Below, piece after piece: positions 8,215-16,099 of a stretch of DNA of 27,043 nt. Within the stretch, counting starts at the first letter, position 1, and every line of letters begins with the position of its first letter. The notes under the pieces are model-generated. The model made no database searches and had not been told where the DNA came from. It saw nothing but the letters and a program-made list of their open reading frames with translations. Both the position numbers and the translations under genes were made by a program. The stretch comes from DASRRB01 sp036732755 (lineage in GTDB: Bacteria > Planctomycetota > B15-G4 > SIAN01), in contig DAINBU010000066.1 of assembly GCA_036732755.1 (NCBI GenBank), positions 1-27,043 of the forward strand. Direction: 5' to 3'.

Positions 8215-9323
8215 ACGGCGCGGCGCGCTCGGTCGCGATCGTGGTCGGGGCGCGGCCGAACTTCATGAAGGCCGCCCCCGTGCTCCACGAACTCGCGCGC
8301 CGCGGCGGCGCGGTCCGGCTGGTCAACACCGGCCAGCACTACGACGAGAGCATGGCCGGCTCCTTCCTGCGCGACCTCGGCTTCCCGCAGCCCGACGTCG
8401 ACCTGAACGTCGGATCGGCGAGCCACGCCGGCCAGACCGGCGAGGCGATGCGCCGCGTCGAGGAGTGGCTGGTCGCGAACCCGCAGCGCCTCGTCGTCGT
8501 GGTGGGCGACGTGAATTCGACGCTCGCGGCGGCGCTCGCCGCGGTGAAGCTCGGGATCCCGGTCGCGCACGTCGAGGCGGGCCTGCGCAGCCTCGACCGC
8601 ACCATGCCGGAGGAGATCAACCGCCTCGCGACCGACGCGGTGAGCTCGCTCCTCTTCTGCACGGAGCCGGCGGGCGTCGACCACCTGCGGCGCGAGGGGG
8701 CGCGCATGGACCGCGTCGCCCTGGTCGGCAACACGATGATCGACACGCTCGAGAAGTTCCGCGCGGCGGCGCGCGGCCGCCCGCCGCCGGCCGGCTGGCC
8801 GGCGCGCCACGGCGTCGTCACGCTGCACCGGCCGTCCAACGTCGACGAGCCGCGCGCGCTGGCCGGGATCGTCGGCGCGCTGATCGACATTGCGGGCGAG
8901 CTTCCGCTGGTGTGGCCGATCCATCCGCGCACGCGCCGGCGTCTGGAGGAGGCGCGCCTGCTCGAGCGCGTGCAGGCGGCGCGCGGGCTCGTGCTGGTCG
9001 AGCCATTGGGCTACGTCGACTTCCTGGCCGCCATGGCGCGCGCGGCGCTGATCCTCACCGACTCGGGCGGCGTGCAGGAGGAGGGGCTGGTGCTCAAGGT
9101 GCCGGTCGTGACGCTGCGCGAGAACACCGAGCGACCGAGCACGGTCGAGTGCGGCGGCAACGTGCTCGCGGGCAACGACCCGGCGCGCGTCGTCGCCTGC
9201 GCACGCGAGATGCTGGCGCGCGACCCGGCCGCGTTCCGCGTCCCCGAGCTGTGGGACGGGAAGGCCGCGCCGCGCATCGTCGACCGGATCGAGCGCTTCC
9301 TCGCCGAGGGGGGCGGCCTGTGA
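8211..9323 (+). CDS. wecB: Non-hydrolysing UDP-GlcNAc 2-epimerase
   Basis: Converts UDP-GlcNAc to UDP-ManNAc. The 370-residue protein carries the family motifs in order: VGARPNFMKAAPV at the N-terminus, NTGQHYDESM, VVGDVNSTLAAALAA (Asp100), HVEAGLRSLDRTMPEEINR (Glu122, Glu134), VTLHRPSNVD, PIHPRTRRR, LTDSGGVQEEG and LRENTERPSTVECG. Retention of both domains and of the Glu/Asp residues points to the non-hydrolysing type. The start overlaps the previous stop as ATGA. Paired with the 6-dehydrogenase at 5915 it could yield UDP-ManNAcA, as WecB and WecC do. Its stop TGA is the first base triplet of the 29-bp tandem repeat that leads into the next gene. Confidence 0.95.
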   Translation: MNGAARSVAIVVGARPNFMKAAPVLHELARRGGAVRLVNTGQHYDESMAGSFLRDLGFPQPDVDLNVGSASHAGQTGEAMRRVEEWLVANPQRLVVVVGDVNSTLAAALAAVKLGIPVAHVEAGLRSLDRTMPEEINRLATDAVSSLLFCTEPAGVDHLRREGARMDRVALVGNTMIDTLEKFRAAARGRPPPAGWPARHGVVTLHRPSNVDEPRALAGIVGALIDIAGELPLVWPIHPRTRRRLEEARLLERVQAARGLVLVEPLGYVDFLAAMARAALILTDSGGVQEEGLVLKVPVVTLRENTERPSTVECGGNVLAGNDPARVVACAREMLARDPAAFRVPELWDGKAAPRIVDRIERFLAEGGGL

Positions 9324-9378
9324 ACCTCATGATCATGGGCGTGACTCGATGAATCTCGTGATCAAGGGCGTGACTCGA
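9321..9378 (+). repeat. 29-bp tandem repeat duplicating a stop/start junction
   Basis: Two head-to-tail 29-bp copies lie at 9321-9349 and 9350-9378 and differ at three positions. A third partial copy (first 10 bases) forms the start of the following epimerase gene. Because 29 is not a multiple of three, each copy ends in an ATGA overlap. This gives two decapeptide ORFs, VNLMIMGVTR (GTG at 9320, stop at 9350-9352) and MNLVIKGVTR (ATG at 9349, stop at 9379-9381), before the true ATG at 9378 (MNLVTGGAGFIG). The leader peptides resemble the first residues of the downstream protein, so this looks like reiterated duplication of the gene's own translation start. It could tune re-initiation, or be neutral scar sequence. 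Confidence 0.9.
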
Positions 9379-10313
9379 TGAATCTCGTCACGGGCGGCGC
9401 CGGCTTCATCGGATCCCATCTTGTCGACGCGCTGGTGCGGGCGGGCGAGCCGGTGCGCGTGCTCGACGACCTCTCGAGCGGCCGGGAGGAGAACCTGGCG
9501 GCTTCGCTCGCGAAGGTCGAACTGGTGCGCGGCAGCGTCGCCGACGCCGCGACCGTGCGGCGCGCGATGGCCGGCGTGCGGCGCGTCTTCCACCTCGCCG
9601 CCCGCCCGTCGGTGCAGAAGAGCTTCGAGGAGCCCGAGCTCGCGCACGAGGTGAACGCCGGCGGGACGATGCGCGTCGCCGTCGAGGCGGCGCGCGCCGG
9701 CGTGGAACGGCTGATCTTCGCCGGCTCCTGCGCCGTCTACGGCGACGCCGGCGCCGGCCCCGCCGTCGAGGAGCAGCGGCTCGACCCGAAGTCGCCCTAC
9801 GCCGCGCAGAAGCTCCTCGGCGAGCACTACTGCCGGCTGCTCGGCGCGGGCCGCGGCCTGCGCGCCGTCGTCCTGCGCTTCTTCAACGTCTACGGACCGC
9901 GCCAGGACCCGGGCTCGCCCTACTCGGGCGTGATCTCGGTCTTCTGCGAGAAGCTGCTGCGCAACGAGCCGCCGCTGATCTTCGGCGACGGAAAGCAGAC
10001 GCGCGACTTCGTCTGCGTCGACGACGTGGTCCAGGCGCTGACGCGCGCGGCCGCGGCCGACGTCGCGAGCGGCGCGACCTTCAACGTCGCGTCGGGGCGC
10101 AGCCGCAGCCTGCTCGACCTGGTCGCGGCGCTCGCCGCGGCGACCGGCGCGAAGGCGTCGCCGGAGTTCGCCCCCGCGCGCGTCGGCGACATCGTCCACT
10201 CGACGGCAGACATCGCACGCGCGCGGCGCGACCTGGGCTATGACCCGGCGGTCCGGTTCGAAGAGGGGCTGGCGCGGACCGTCGCGTGGTATCGCGACCG
10301 CCGCGGGGCGTGA
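9378..10313 (+). CDS. NAD-dependent UDP-hexose(amine) 4-epimerase, WbpP/GalE family
   Basis: Extended SDR of 311 residues with TGGAGFIGSH at the N-terminus (Gly6, Gly9, Gly12), DDLSSGREENL, HLAARPSVQKSF, FAGSCAVYGD, SPYAAQKLLGEHYC (Tyr141, Lys145), RFFNVYGPRQDPGSPYSGV and FGDGKQTRDFVCVDDV. The GPRQDP-SPYSGVIS stretch is typical of the WbpP/Gne subgroup that epimerises UDP-GlcNAc or its uronate at C4, so UDP-GalNAc-type products are likely. Glucose-type GalE activity cannot be excluded. ATG at 9378 is chosen because the Rossmann motif begins at once and the preceding mini-ORF stop overlaps it as ATGA. Translation would depend on re-initiation through the tandem repeat. Confidence 0.9.
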   Translation: MNLVTGGAGFIGSHLVDALVRAGEPVRVLDDLSSGREENLAASLAKVELVRGSVADAATVRRAMAGVRRVFHLAARPSVQKSFEEPELAHEVNAGGTMRVAVEAARAGVERLIFAGSCAVYGDAGAGPAVEEQRLDPKSPYAAQKLLGEHYCRLLGAGRGLRAVVLRFFNVYGPRQDPGSPYSGVISVFCEKLLRNEPPLIFGDGKQTRDFVCVDDVVQALTRAAAADVASGATFNVASGRSRSLLDLVAALAAATGAKASPEFAPARVGDIVHSTADIARARRDLGYDPAVRFEEGLARTVAWYRDRRGA

Positions 10314-10346
10314 CGCGGCGCGGCCGGGGACACGGAGATCGCGACG

Positions 10347-11078
10347 ATGGCGCTCAAGGGTGTGATCCTGGCCGGCGGGCTCGGCAGCCGTCTCATGCCG
10401 CTCACGAAGGTGACCAACAAGCACCTGCTGCCGATCTACAACCGGCCGATGGTCTACTATCCCCTCGAGTGTCTCGTGCGAGGCGGCGTGCAGGACATCC
10501 TGATCGTCACGGGCGGCGACTCGGCCGGCCACTTCCTGAAGCTGCTCGGCTCCGGCAAGGACTTCGGCGCCCACATCTATTACGCCTACCAGCAGGGGGA
10601 GGGCGGCATCGCCGACGCGCTGCGGCTCGCGGAGGCGTTCGTCGGCGACGCGCGCATGTGCGTCGTGCTGGGCGACAACCTGCTGCAGAGGTCGATCGCG
10701 CCCTCGGTGCAGCGCTTCCTCGCCCAGCCGCGCGGCGCGCGCATCCTCCTGAAGGAGGTCGAAGATCCCGCGCGTTTCGGGGTCGCGGAGGTCTCCGGGA
10801 CGCGCGTGGTCGGGATCGTGGAGAAGCCCAGGCAGCCGAAGAGCAATCTGGCCGTCACCGGGATCTATTTCTACGACGCGCAGGTGTTCGACATCATCCG
10901 GACGCTGAAACCGTCCGGCCGCGGCGAGCTCGAGATCACCGACGTGAACAACACCTACCTCGCGAAGGGCGAGCTCGAATGGGACAAGGTGGAGGGCTGG
11001 TGGAGCGACGCGGGCACCTTCGAGTCGCTCTTCAAGACGAGCATGCTGGTGCGCGAGGGCGGCGCCAACCTCGCATGA
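10347..11078 (+). CDS. rmlA: Glucose-1-phosphate thymidylyltransferase (short form)
   Basis: Transfers dTMP from dTTP to glucose-1-phosphate, giving dTDP-glucose. The 243-residue protein has the nucleotidyltransferase signature GVILAGGLGSRLMPLT (5-20), KHLLPIYNRPMVYYPL, the metal/nucleotide region VVLGDNLL, EDPARFGVAEV, GIVEKPRQPKSNLAVTGIY and LEITDVNNTYL. It stops shortly after WWSDAGTFESL and so lacks the extra C-terminal helices of the roughly 290-residue enteric RmlA. This short form is common outside Proteobacteria. GGAG at 10334-10337 lies 9 bases before the ATG. rmlB follows 37 bases downstream, consistent with a dTDP-sugar pair. Confidence 0.9.
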   Translation: MALKGVILAGGLGSRLMPLTKVTNKHLLPIYNRPMVYYPLECLVRGGVQDILIVTGGDSAGHFLKLLGSGKDFGAHIYYAYQQGEGGIADALRLAEAFVGDARMCVVLGDNLLQRSIAPSVQRFLAQPRGARILLKEVEDPARFGVAEVSGTRVVGIVEKPRQPKSNLAVTGIYFYDAQVFDIIRTLKPSGRGELEITDVNNTYLAKGELEWDKVEGWWSDAGTFESLFKTSMLVREGGANLA

Positions 11079-11115
11079 CGGCGTACCGACGCCGCCGCGC
11101 GTCCGGGAGGCGCCC

Positions 11116-12171
11116 GTGACCACCCTCCTCGTCACCGGCGGCGCCGGGTTCATCGGCGCCAACCTGGTCCGGCGCGTCCTGGCCGCGCGGCCCGACTGGC
11201 GCGTCGTCAACCTCGACGCGCTCACCTACGCCGGCAACCTCGAGCGCCTGAGCGACGTCGAGGACGACCCGCGCTACGCCTTCGAGAAGTGCGACCTCGC
11301 CGACCGCGAGGCGCTGCGCGCCGTCTTCGAGAAGCACCCGGCGATCGACGCGGTCGCCCACCTCGCCGCCGAGTCGCACGTCGACCGCTCGATCCTCGAG
11401 CCCGCCGTCTTCATCCGCAGCAACGTGCTCGGCACGCAGAACCTGCTCGACGTCGCACGCGAGCGCAAGATCGCCCGCTTCCTGCAGGTCTCGACCGACG
11501 AGGTGTACGGCTCGCTCGGACCCGAGGGGCTCTTCCGCGAGGATTCGCCGCTCGCCCCGAACTCGCCCTACTCGGCGAGCAAGGCGTCCGCCGACCTGCT
11601 CGCGCGCGCCGCCCTCCACACCTTCGGGCTGCCGGTCGTCGTGACGCGCTGCTCCAACAACTACGGGCCGTGGCAGTTCCCCGAGAAGCTGATCCCGCTG
11701 ATGATCGCCAACGCGCTCGACGACAAGCCGCTGCCGGTCTACGGCGACGGCATGCAGGTGCGCGACTGGATCCACGTCGACGACCACTGCGACGCGCTGC
11801 TGGCGGCGCTCGAGCGCGGGAAGCCGGGCGAGGTCTACAACGTCGGCGGCGACTGCCAGCTGCCCAACCTGACCGTGGTGAGGAGCCTGCTCCGGATCCT
11901 GGGCAAGGGGGAGCAGCTGATCCGCTACGTGAACGACCGCCCCGGCCACGACCGCCGCTACGCCATCGACGCCGGGAAGATCGCGCGCGAGCTCGGCTTC
12001 CGGCCGCGTCGCACCTTCGAGCAGGGGCTGCGCGAGACGGTCGACTGGTACCGCGCGCACGCCGAATGGATCGCCCGCGTCCGGTCGGGCGCGTACCTCG
12101 ACTACTATGAGAGGCAGTACGGGAAACGGATTCCCACCCGGTCCGCCCCGCCGCGAGGGCCGTCGCCATGA
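11116..12171 (+). CDS. rmlB: dTDP-glucose 4,6-dehydratase
   Basis: Converts dTDP-glucose to dTDP-4-keto-6-deoxyglucose using tightly bound NAD. The 351-residue protein has TGGAGFIGANLVRR (Gly8, Gly11, Gly14), LDALTYAGNLERL, HLAAESHVDRSI, the dehydratase triplet Thr127-Asp128-Glu129 in QVSTDEVYGSLG, SPYSASKASADLL (Tyr152, Lys156), TRCSNNYGPWQFPEKLIPLMI and VYNVGGD. The start is GTG with GGGAGG at 11105-11110. No RmlC or RmlD follows, so the end product (rhamnose, fucose-like or amino-deoxy sugar) depends on genes elsewhere. Its stop overlaps an ATG as ATGA at 12168-12171. Confidence 0.95.
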   Translation: MTTLLVTGGAGFIGANLVRRVLAARPDWRVVNLDALTYAGNLERLSDVEDDPRYAFEKCDLADREALRAVFEKHPAIDAVAHLAAESHVDRSILEPAVFIRSNVLGTQNLLDVARERKIARFLQVSTDEVYGSLGPEGLFREDSPLAPNSPYSASKASADLLARAALHTFGLPVVVTRCSNNYGPWQFPEKLIPLMIANALDDKPLPVYGDGMQVRDWIHVDDHCDALLAALERGKPGEVYNVGGDCQLPNLTVVRSLLRILGKGEQLIRYVNDRPGHDRRYAIDAGKIARELGFRPRRTFEQGLRETVDWYRAHAEWIARVRSGAYLDYYERQYGKRIPTRSAPPRGPSP

Positions 12172-12317
12172 GCCACCGCCGCCTGCCAGTCAACCCGGGC
12201 GCGACCAAGCTCCGATGGGAGGGGGGCCGAAGGGAGGGGGGAATCCGCCGCGCGCGCCGCGCGTCCAAGCGGCTCACGCCGGACGCTTCCGCGGCCGGAC
12301 GAGAGGAGCGAGCGTGA
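12168..12317 (+). CDS. Possible 49-residue basic peptide
   Basis: This frame starts with an ATG overlapping the rmlB stop and ends in a TGA that overlaps the GTG start of the export lipoprotein (GTGA at 12314-12317). It is strongly basic (WEGGRREGGIRRARRASKR in the middle) and has no recognisable domain or signal peptide. Overlap at both ends fits the coupling style of the window and would let ribosomes run from rmlB into the export gene. It also contains the G-run cluster at 12217-12241, so the stretch may equally be a leader whose open frame is accidental. No function is proposed. Confidence 0.3.
   Translation: MSHRRLPVNPGATKLRWEGGRREGGIRRARRASKRLTPDASAAGREERA
12217..12241 (+). other. G-run cluster, candidate G-quadruplex on the coding strand
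   Basis: Two copies of GGGAGGGGGG lie at 12217-12226 and 12232-12241, separated by CCGAA. Together they give at least four runs of three or more G with loops of 1, 5 and 1 bases, or other combinations, on the strand that would be mRNA. The cluster sits about 70 bases before the GTG start of the export lipoprotein, in one of only two spacers longer than 100 bases. An RNA G-quadruplex or a purine-tract structure affecting downstream translation is possible. Quadruplex formation is inference from base pattern only. Confidence 0.5.
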
Positions 12318-13207
12318 GCCAGTCGAGGATCGCGAGGACCGCGCTCGCCGCGCTGCTCGCGGCCGCCGCAGCCGGGTGCACGACGACCGACGACGCACGC
12401 ACGCAGCAGCTCCTGAACCAGCGGGGCTTCGGCAACCGCTACGTCGGCGACAGCAACGAGCAGTACTACCTCGGCATCGGCGACGCGATCATGGTCGTGG
12501 ACCAGGAGCATCCCGAGTTCAACGAGGGCTACGTCATCCGCTCGGACGGCGTGATCTCGGTCGCGAACGTCGGCGAGGTCTTCGTCGCCGGCCTCACCAT
12601 CCCCGACTGCCAGGAGATGCTGAAGGCCCGCCTGCGCGAGTACAACACGACCGCCGACCCGCACGTCGAGCTGCGCTTCCCGCGCTCGAAGGCGTATTTC
12701 GTGGACGGCTTGATCGGCGCGTACGGCTTCGCCCTGCCCCGGGCGCAGCGCGTCCCGTTCAACGGCGACGTGACCATCTACTCGGCGCTCATCCAGGCGC
12801 CGCCGAGCGCGCTGCTCGCGGCGTCGGACCGCATCAAGCTGGTCCGCGCCGACCCGTACCACCCGCTGGTGATCGAGTTCGACTACGACGCGATGCGCGA
12901 GGGCGGCTGGTCGAAGAACAACGTCGAGGTGCGCGAGAACGACATCATCTACGTGCCGCCGAACATCTTCGGCCACATCACGATCTTCACGCAGAAGCTG
13001 TTCGCGCCGCTCACGTTGCTCGTGACCAGCCTGTTCGGGCTCGACCGCCTCTTCTTCCTCACCGAGACGTTCGCCGACACCAACCGCTTCAACAACGGCG
13101 GCTACAACCGCTACGGCGGCTTCGGCTACGCGCCGCCGCCCGGCGGCTCGTTCCAGATGCAGGTCGCCCCGCTCGACCCGGACCTCGCGATCCCCGGGGG
13201 CGGCTGA
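12314..13207 (+). CDS. Outer-membrane polysaccharide export lipoprotein (Wza-type)
   Basis: A 297-residue protein starting at GTG, with GAGGAG at 12303-12308. It has a lipoprotein signal: hydrophobic LAALLAAAAAG followed by Cys22, the predicted lipidation site. Residues about 48-125 form a polysaccharide export (Poly_export) domain: YYLGIGDAIMVVDQEHPEF, IRSDGVISVANVGEVFVAGLT, then a helix and DPHVELRF. A second SLBB-like domain runs to ENDIIYVPPNIFG (208-219). A hydrophobic stretch near 230-250 (APLTLLVTSLFGLDRLFFL) precedes a Gly/Asn/Tyr-rich tail. Wza-type proteins form the outer-membrane channel working with a Wzz/Wzc partner, here encoded immediately downstream with a TGATG overlap. The tail composition and missing repeated SLBB domains differ from enteric Wza. 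Confidence 0.88.
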   Translation: MSQSRIARTALAALLAAAAAGCTTTDDARTQQLLNQRGFGNRYVGDSNEQYYLGIGDAIMVVDQEHPEFNEGYVIRSDGVISVANVGEVFVAGLTIPDCQEMLKARLREYNTTADPHVELRFPRSKAYFVDGLIGAYGFALPRAQRVPFNGDVTIYSALIQAPPSALLAASDRIKLVRADPYHPLVIEFDYDAMREGGWSKNNVEVRENDIIYVPPNIFGHITIFTQKLFAPLTLLVTSLFGLDRLFFLTETFADTNRFNNGGYNRYGGFGYAPPPGGSFQMQVAPLDPDLAIPGGG

Positions 13208-14871
13208 TGCCGGCCGGCGCGGACCCGTTCGAGCGCGAGGTCGACCCGCAGCAGCAGATCCGCCAGTTCTTCGGGATGGTGAGGCGCGGCTGGCTCACCA
13301 TCGCCACCAGCCTCGGGCTCGGACTGCTGCTCGGCATCGCGGCGTTCCTCTACGTGCCGCGCCAGTGGACCTCGACCTACCGGGGGCTGATCAAGTCGAG
13401 CGTCGTCTTCGACGCCACCGACCAGAAGGCGCTCGACGACGAGCAGGGCCCCAAGAGCCGCTCGATGCTCGAGGACCAGCTGCACGCCTCCGACCTGATC
13501 GAGGAGGTCCTGAACAAGCTCGAGTGGCCGGCGTGGGCCCACGCGCGCACCACGCTCGAAGGGCGCCAGAACTACATCGAGCGCGTGCGCACGCACCTGC
13601 GCGCGAACGTCGCCCCGGCCGAGCTCGGCGGGCGCGTCGTCACGGTCACCTTCACCTGGGGCGACCGCGGCGACGCGGCGCGCTTCTGCGAGACGCTGGT
13701 GAACCTGTGGAAGGACAACGCGACCTCCGACTACGTGGAGGAGCTCACGCGGCGCCTCGCCGACCAGCAGCGGCTGCTGCAGCAGAAGAAGCTCGCGCTC
13801 GAGCAGCGCACCAAGGACGTCGAGCAGTTCGAGATGCGGCACGGCATCTCCGCCATCAACCAGCACCAGGACCAGCAGGTGCGCCTCGACGACCTCGGCG
13901 CCGCCCTCGACGCGCTCGGGCCCGACATCACCAACGACCAGGTGCTGCTCGACCAGCTCGACCGCGAGATCTCGGCGTTGGGCGCCGACGGCAAGCCGCT
14001 CGTGTCGCCCACGCTCGAGTCGGCCGGCCCAGTCATGAGCGAAGAGAAGGCGGCGATCGTGCAGCGCATCTCGATGGCGTACCTCGAGCTGCAGGAGCTC
14101 CTGCGCGCGCACTACACCGAGCGGTGGCCCGCCGTGAAGGCGCTCGAAGACGAGCTCGTCCAGCTCACGTTCCAGTTCACGAACACCCCCGACCATGCCG
14201 AAGTGAGCGCCGCGGCGCGCGCCAACCCGAAGTACGAGGCGCTCAAGCGCGAGCGCGACGACTTGAACGCGCAGCTGCAGGGCAAGCTCGCCGCGCGCGC
14301 GCTGCTCGAGAGCAGCAAGCGCGAGGTGAGCGACCTCCTGAAGACGCTGCCGCAGGTCCTGCGCGAGTACACGCAGCTGCGCATGGACGTCTGGACCGCG
14401 CAGCAGGCGGTGTTCGACCAGCAGGCGGTGGCGGGGCCCTACTACGACAAGAAGGCGCTCGCCGACGCGCGCGGCCCGAAGAACCTCCTCCCGCTGCGCA
14501 CGCTCGAGCGGCCGCAGCCGGCGCCGAAGCCGACGGCCTCGGTCGGCTGGCTCGCGCTCGGCATCTGCACGATGCTCGGGCTCGCGACCGCCGTCGCGAT
14601 CGTGATCGGCCGGGAGATCCTGCGCACTTCGTTCGCCCACTCCGAGCAGGCGCGCGTCTCGCTCAAGCTGCCGGTGCTCGGCGAGGTCGCCCCGATCCAG
14701 ACGGTGCTCGAGGTGCGCCGCAACCGGTTCCAGCGCACGGTGCAGGTGGCCGCGTCGGCGGTCCTGCTCTTCGGCCTCGCCGCGATGATCGTCGTCTGCG
14801 TCGTCTACCCGGACCACCTGCCCACGGGCGTCGTCCGCTGGGCGCTCGACCTGCGCGACCTGCTCGTCTGA
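13207..14871 (+). CDS. Wzz/GumC-type chain-length determinant without kinase domain
   Basis: Inner-membrane polysaccharide co-polymerase partner of the export lipoprotein. The 554-residue protein has a first membrane helix at about 29-50, then a periplasmic region with a long coiled coil (about 181-210 and again about 340-385). A second helix follows at about 445-468. LPVLGEV at about 488 resembles the linker that normally leads into a Wzc-type tyrosine kinase. No Walker A motif or Tyr cluster follows. Instead there is a third hydrophobic helix at about 513-535 and the chain ends. The start overlaps the previous stop as TGATG. Family membership is well supported; the third helix in place of the kinase is unusual. 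Confidence 0.85.
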   Translation: MPAGADPFEREVDPQQQIRQFFGMVRRGWLTIATSLGLGLLLGIAAFLYVPRQWTSTYRGLIKSSVVFDATDQKALDDEQGPKSRSMLEDQLHASDLIEEVLNKLEWPAWAHARTTLEGRQNYIERVRTHLRANVAPAELGGRVVTVTFTWGDRGDAARFCETLVNLWKDNATSDYVEELTRRLADQQRLLQQKKLALEQRTKDVEQFEMRHGISAINQHQDQQVRLDDLGAALDALGPDITNDQVLLDQLDREISALGADGKPLVSPTLESAGPVMSEEKAAIVQRISMAYLELQELLRAHYTERWPAVKALEDELVQLTFQFTNTPDHAEVSAAARANPKYEALKRERDDLNAQLQGKLAARALLESSKREVSDLLKTLPQVLREYTQLRMDVWTAQQAVFDQQAVAGPYYDKKALADARGPKNLLPLRTLERPQPAPKPTASVGWLALGICTMLGLATAVAIVIGREILRTSFAHSEQARVSLKLPVLGEVAPIQTVLEVRRNRFQRTVQVAASAVLLFGLAAMIVVCVVYPDHLPTGVVRWALDLRDLLV

Positions 14872-14887
14872 GCCGCGCCGCCGCGCC

Positions 14888-16099
14888 ATGCGGATCCTCT
14901 TCCTCGCGCACCGGGTCCCCGACCGGCCCGTGAAGGGCGACAAGATCCGCGCCTACCACGAGGTGCGCGCGCTCGCGGCGAAACACGAGGTGCACGTCTT
15001 TGCCGCCTCCGACGCGCATGGCGACGGCGACGGCGCGCCCGAGTGGCGGAGCGAGGTCGCGCGCCTCTTCGTCGCGCCGGTCCGTCCCGGTGCGTCGCGG
15101 CTGCGCGCGCTGTGGGCCGTCGCCGCGGGCGGCGCGCTCACCGCGGCGCACTTCGCCGAGCCGGCGCTGCGGCGCGCGCTGGCCGAGGCGTGCCGCGAAA
15201 CGCCGTTCGACGCGGCCGTCGTCTACAGCGGCGCGATGGCGCCGCTGCTCGAGCGCGCCGCGCCGCGCGGTGCGCGGCCCGCGCCGCTCGCGACGATCGT
15301 CGACTTCGTCGACGTCGACTCGGAGAAGTTCAGGCTCTACGCCGAGCGCGGCACGGTCGGCGGCGTGCGCCGTGTCGCGTGCGCGCTCGAGGCGCGGCGG
15401 CTGCGCAGAGTCGAGACGCGCGCGGCCGAGCGCTCCGCCGCCTGCGTCGTCTGCACCGAGGACGAGGCGGCGACGCTGCGCGCCTTCTGCCGGCCGCGCC
15501 GGCTCGAGGTGGTCGAGAACGGCGTCGACCTCGCCGCCTTCCCCTTCGGGCCGCCGGCGGGCCGCGCCGCGGCGGAGCTCCTCTTCGTCGGGGCGCTCGA
15601 CTACGCGGCGAACGTCGACGCGTGCGCGCGCCTCGTGCACGAGATCCTGCCGCGCGTGCGGCGCGAGGTGCCCGACGCGACGGTCACGCTGGTCGGCAGC
15701 CGTCCGGTCGCCGCGGTCCGCGCGCTCGCGCGGCTCGACGGCGTCGCGCTCCACGCCGACGTGCCGGCGGTCCAGCCCTTTCTCTCACGAGCGACGCTGG
15801 TCGTGCTGCCCTTCACGGTCGCGCGCGGCGTCCAGAACAAGGCGCTCGAGGCGCTGTCGTCGGGCGCGCCGCTCGTCGTGAGCGGCGCGATCGCGAAGGG
15901 GCTCGCCGGCCGCGACGGCGAGACGTGGCTCGCCGCCGAAGACGACGCGGGCCTCGCCGAGCGCACGGTCGCGCTGCTGCGCGACGCGCCGCGGCGCGCG
16001 CGTCTCGCCGAGCGCGGCCGCGCGCTCGCGGAGGAGCGCCTGGGCTGGGCGCCGCATCTCGCGCGCTTCGTCGCGCTGGTCGAGGAGGCGGCGTCGTGA
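14888..16099 (+). CDS. Glycosyltransferase, exosortase/EpsH-system-associated (TIGR03087-like)
   Basis: GT-B fold sugar transferase of 403 residues, cytosolic or membrane-associated. The N-terminal domain begins MRILFLAHRVPDRPVKGDKIRAYHE; DFVDVDSEKFRLYAE lies mid-protein. The C-terminal domain has LLFVGALDYAANVDA, HEILPRVRREVPDATVTLVGS and ARGVQNKALEALSSGAPLV (Gln316-Asn317-Lys318). DVDSEK, GALDY-NVDA and RGVQNKALEA match what I recall of the family linked to PEP-CTERM/EpsH exosortase loci. The exosortase about 5 kb downstream agrees with that. The donor sugar and acceptor are unknown. It starts 16 bases after the chain-length gene without a clear ribosome binding site and overlaps the next gene by GTGA at 16096. 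Confidence 0.85.
   Translation: MRILFLAHRVPDRPVKGDKIRAYHEVRALAAKHEVHVFAASDAHGDGDGAPEWRSEVARLFVAPVRPGASRLRALWAVAAGGALTAAHFAEPALRRALAEACRETPFDAAVVYSGAMAPLLERAAPRGARPAPLATIVDFVDVDSEKFRLYAERGTVGGVRRVACALEARRLRRVETRAAERSAACVVCTEDEAATLRAFCRPRRLEVVENGVDLAAFPFGPPAGRAAAELLFVGALDYAANVDACARLVHEILPRVRREVPDATVTLVGSRPVAAVRALARLDGVALHADVPAVQPFLSRATLVVLPFTVARGVQNKALEALSSGAPLVVSGAIAKGLAGRDGETWLAAEDDAGLAERTVALLRDAPRRARLAERGRALAEERLGWAPHLARFVALVEEAAS

Noticed and set aside
9321..9378. 29-bp tandem repeat as a CRISPR array or attachment site
   Set aside because: Copies are directly adjacent without spacers, no cas, integrase or tRNA gene is near, and the third partial copy is coding sequence.
9333..11225. Long minus-strand open frame of 630 codons opposite the 4-epimerase and rmlA
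   Set aside because: It lies antisense to two well-supported enzymes with intact motifs; the length comes from lack of stop codons in GC-rich DNA.
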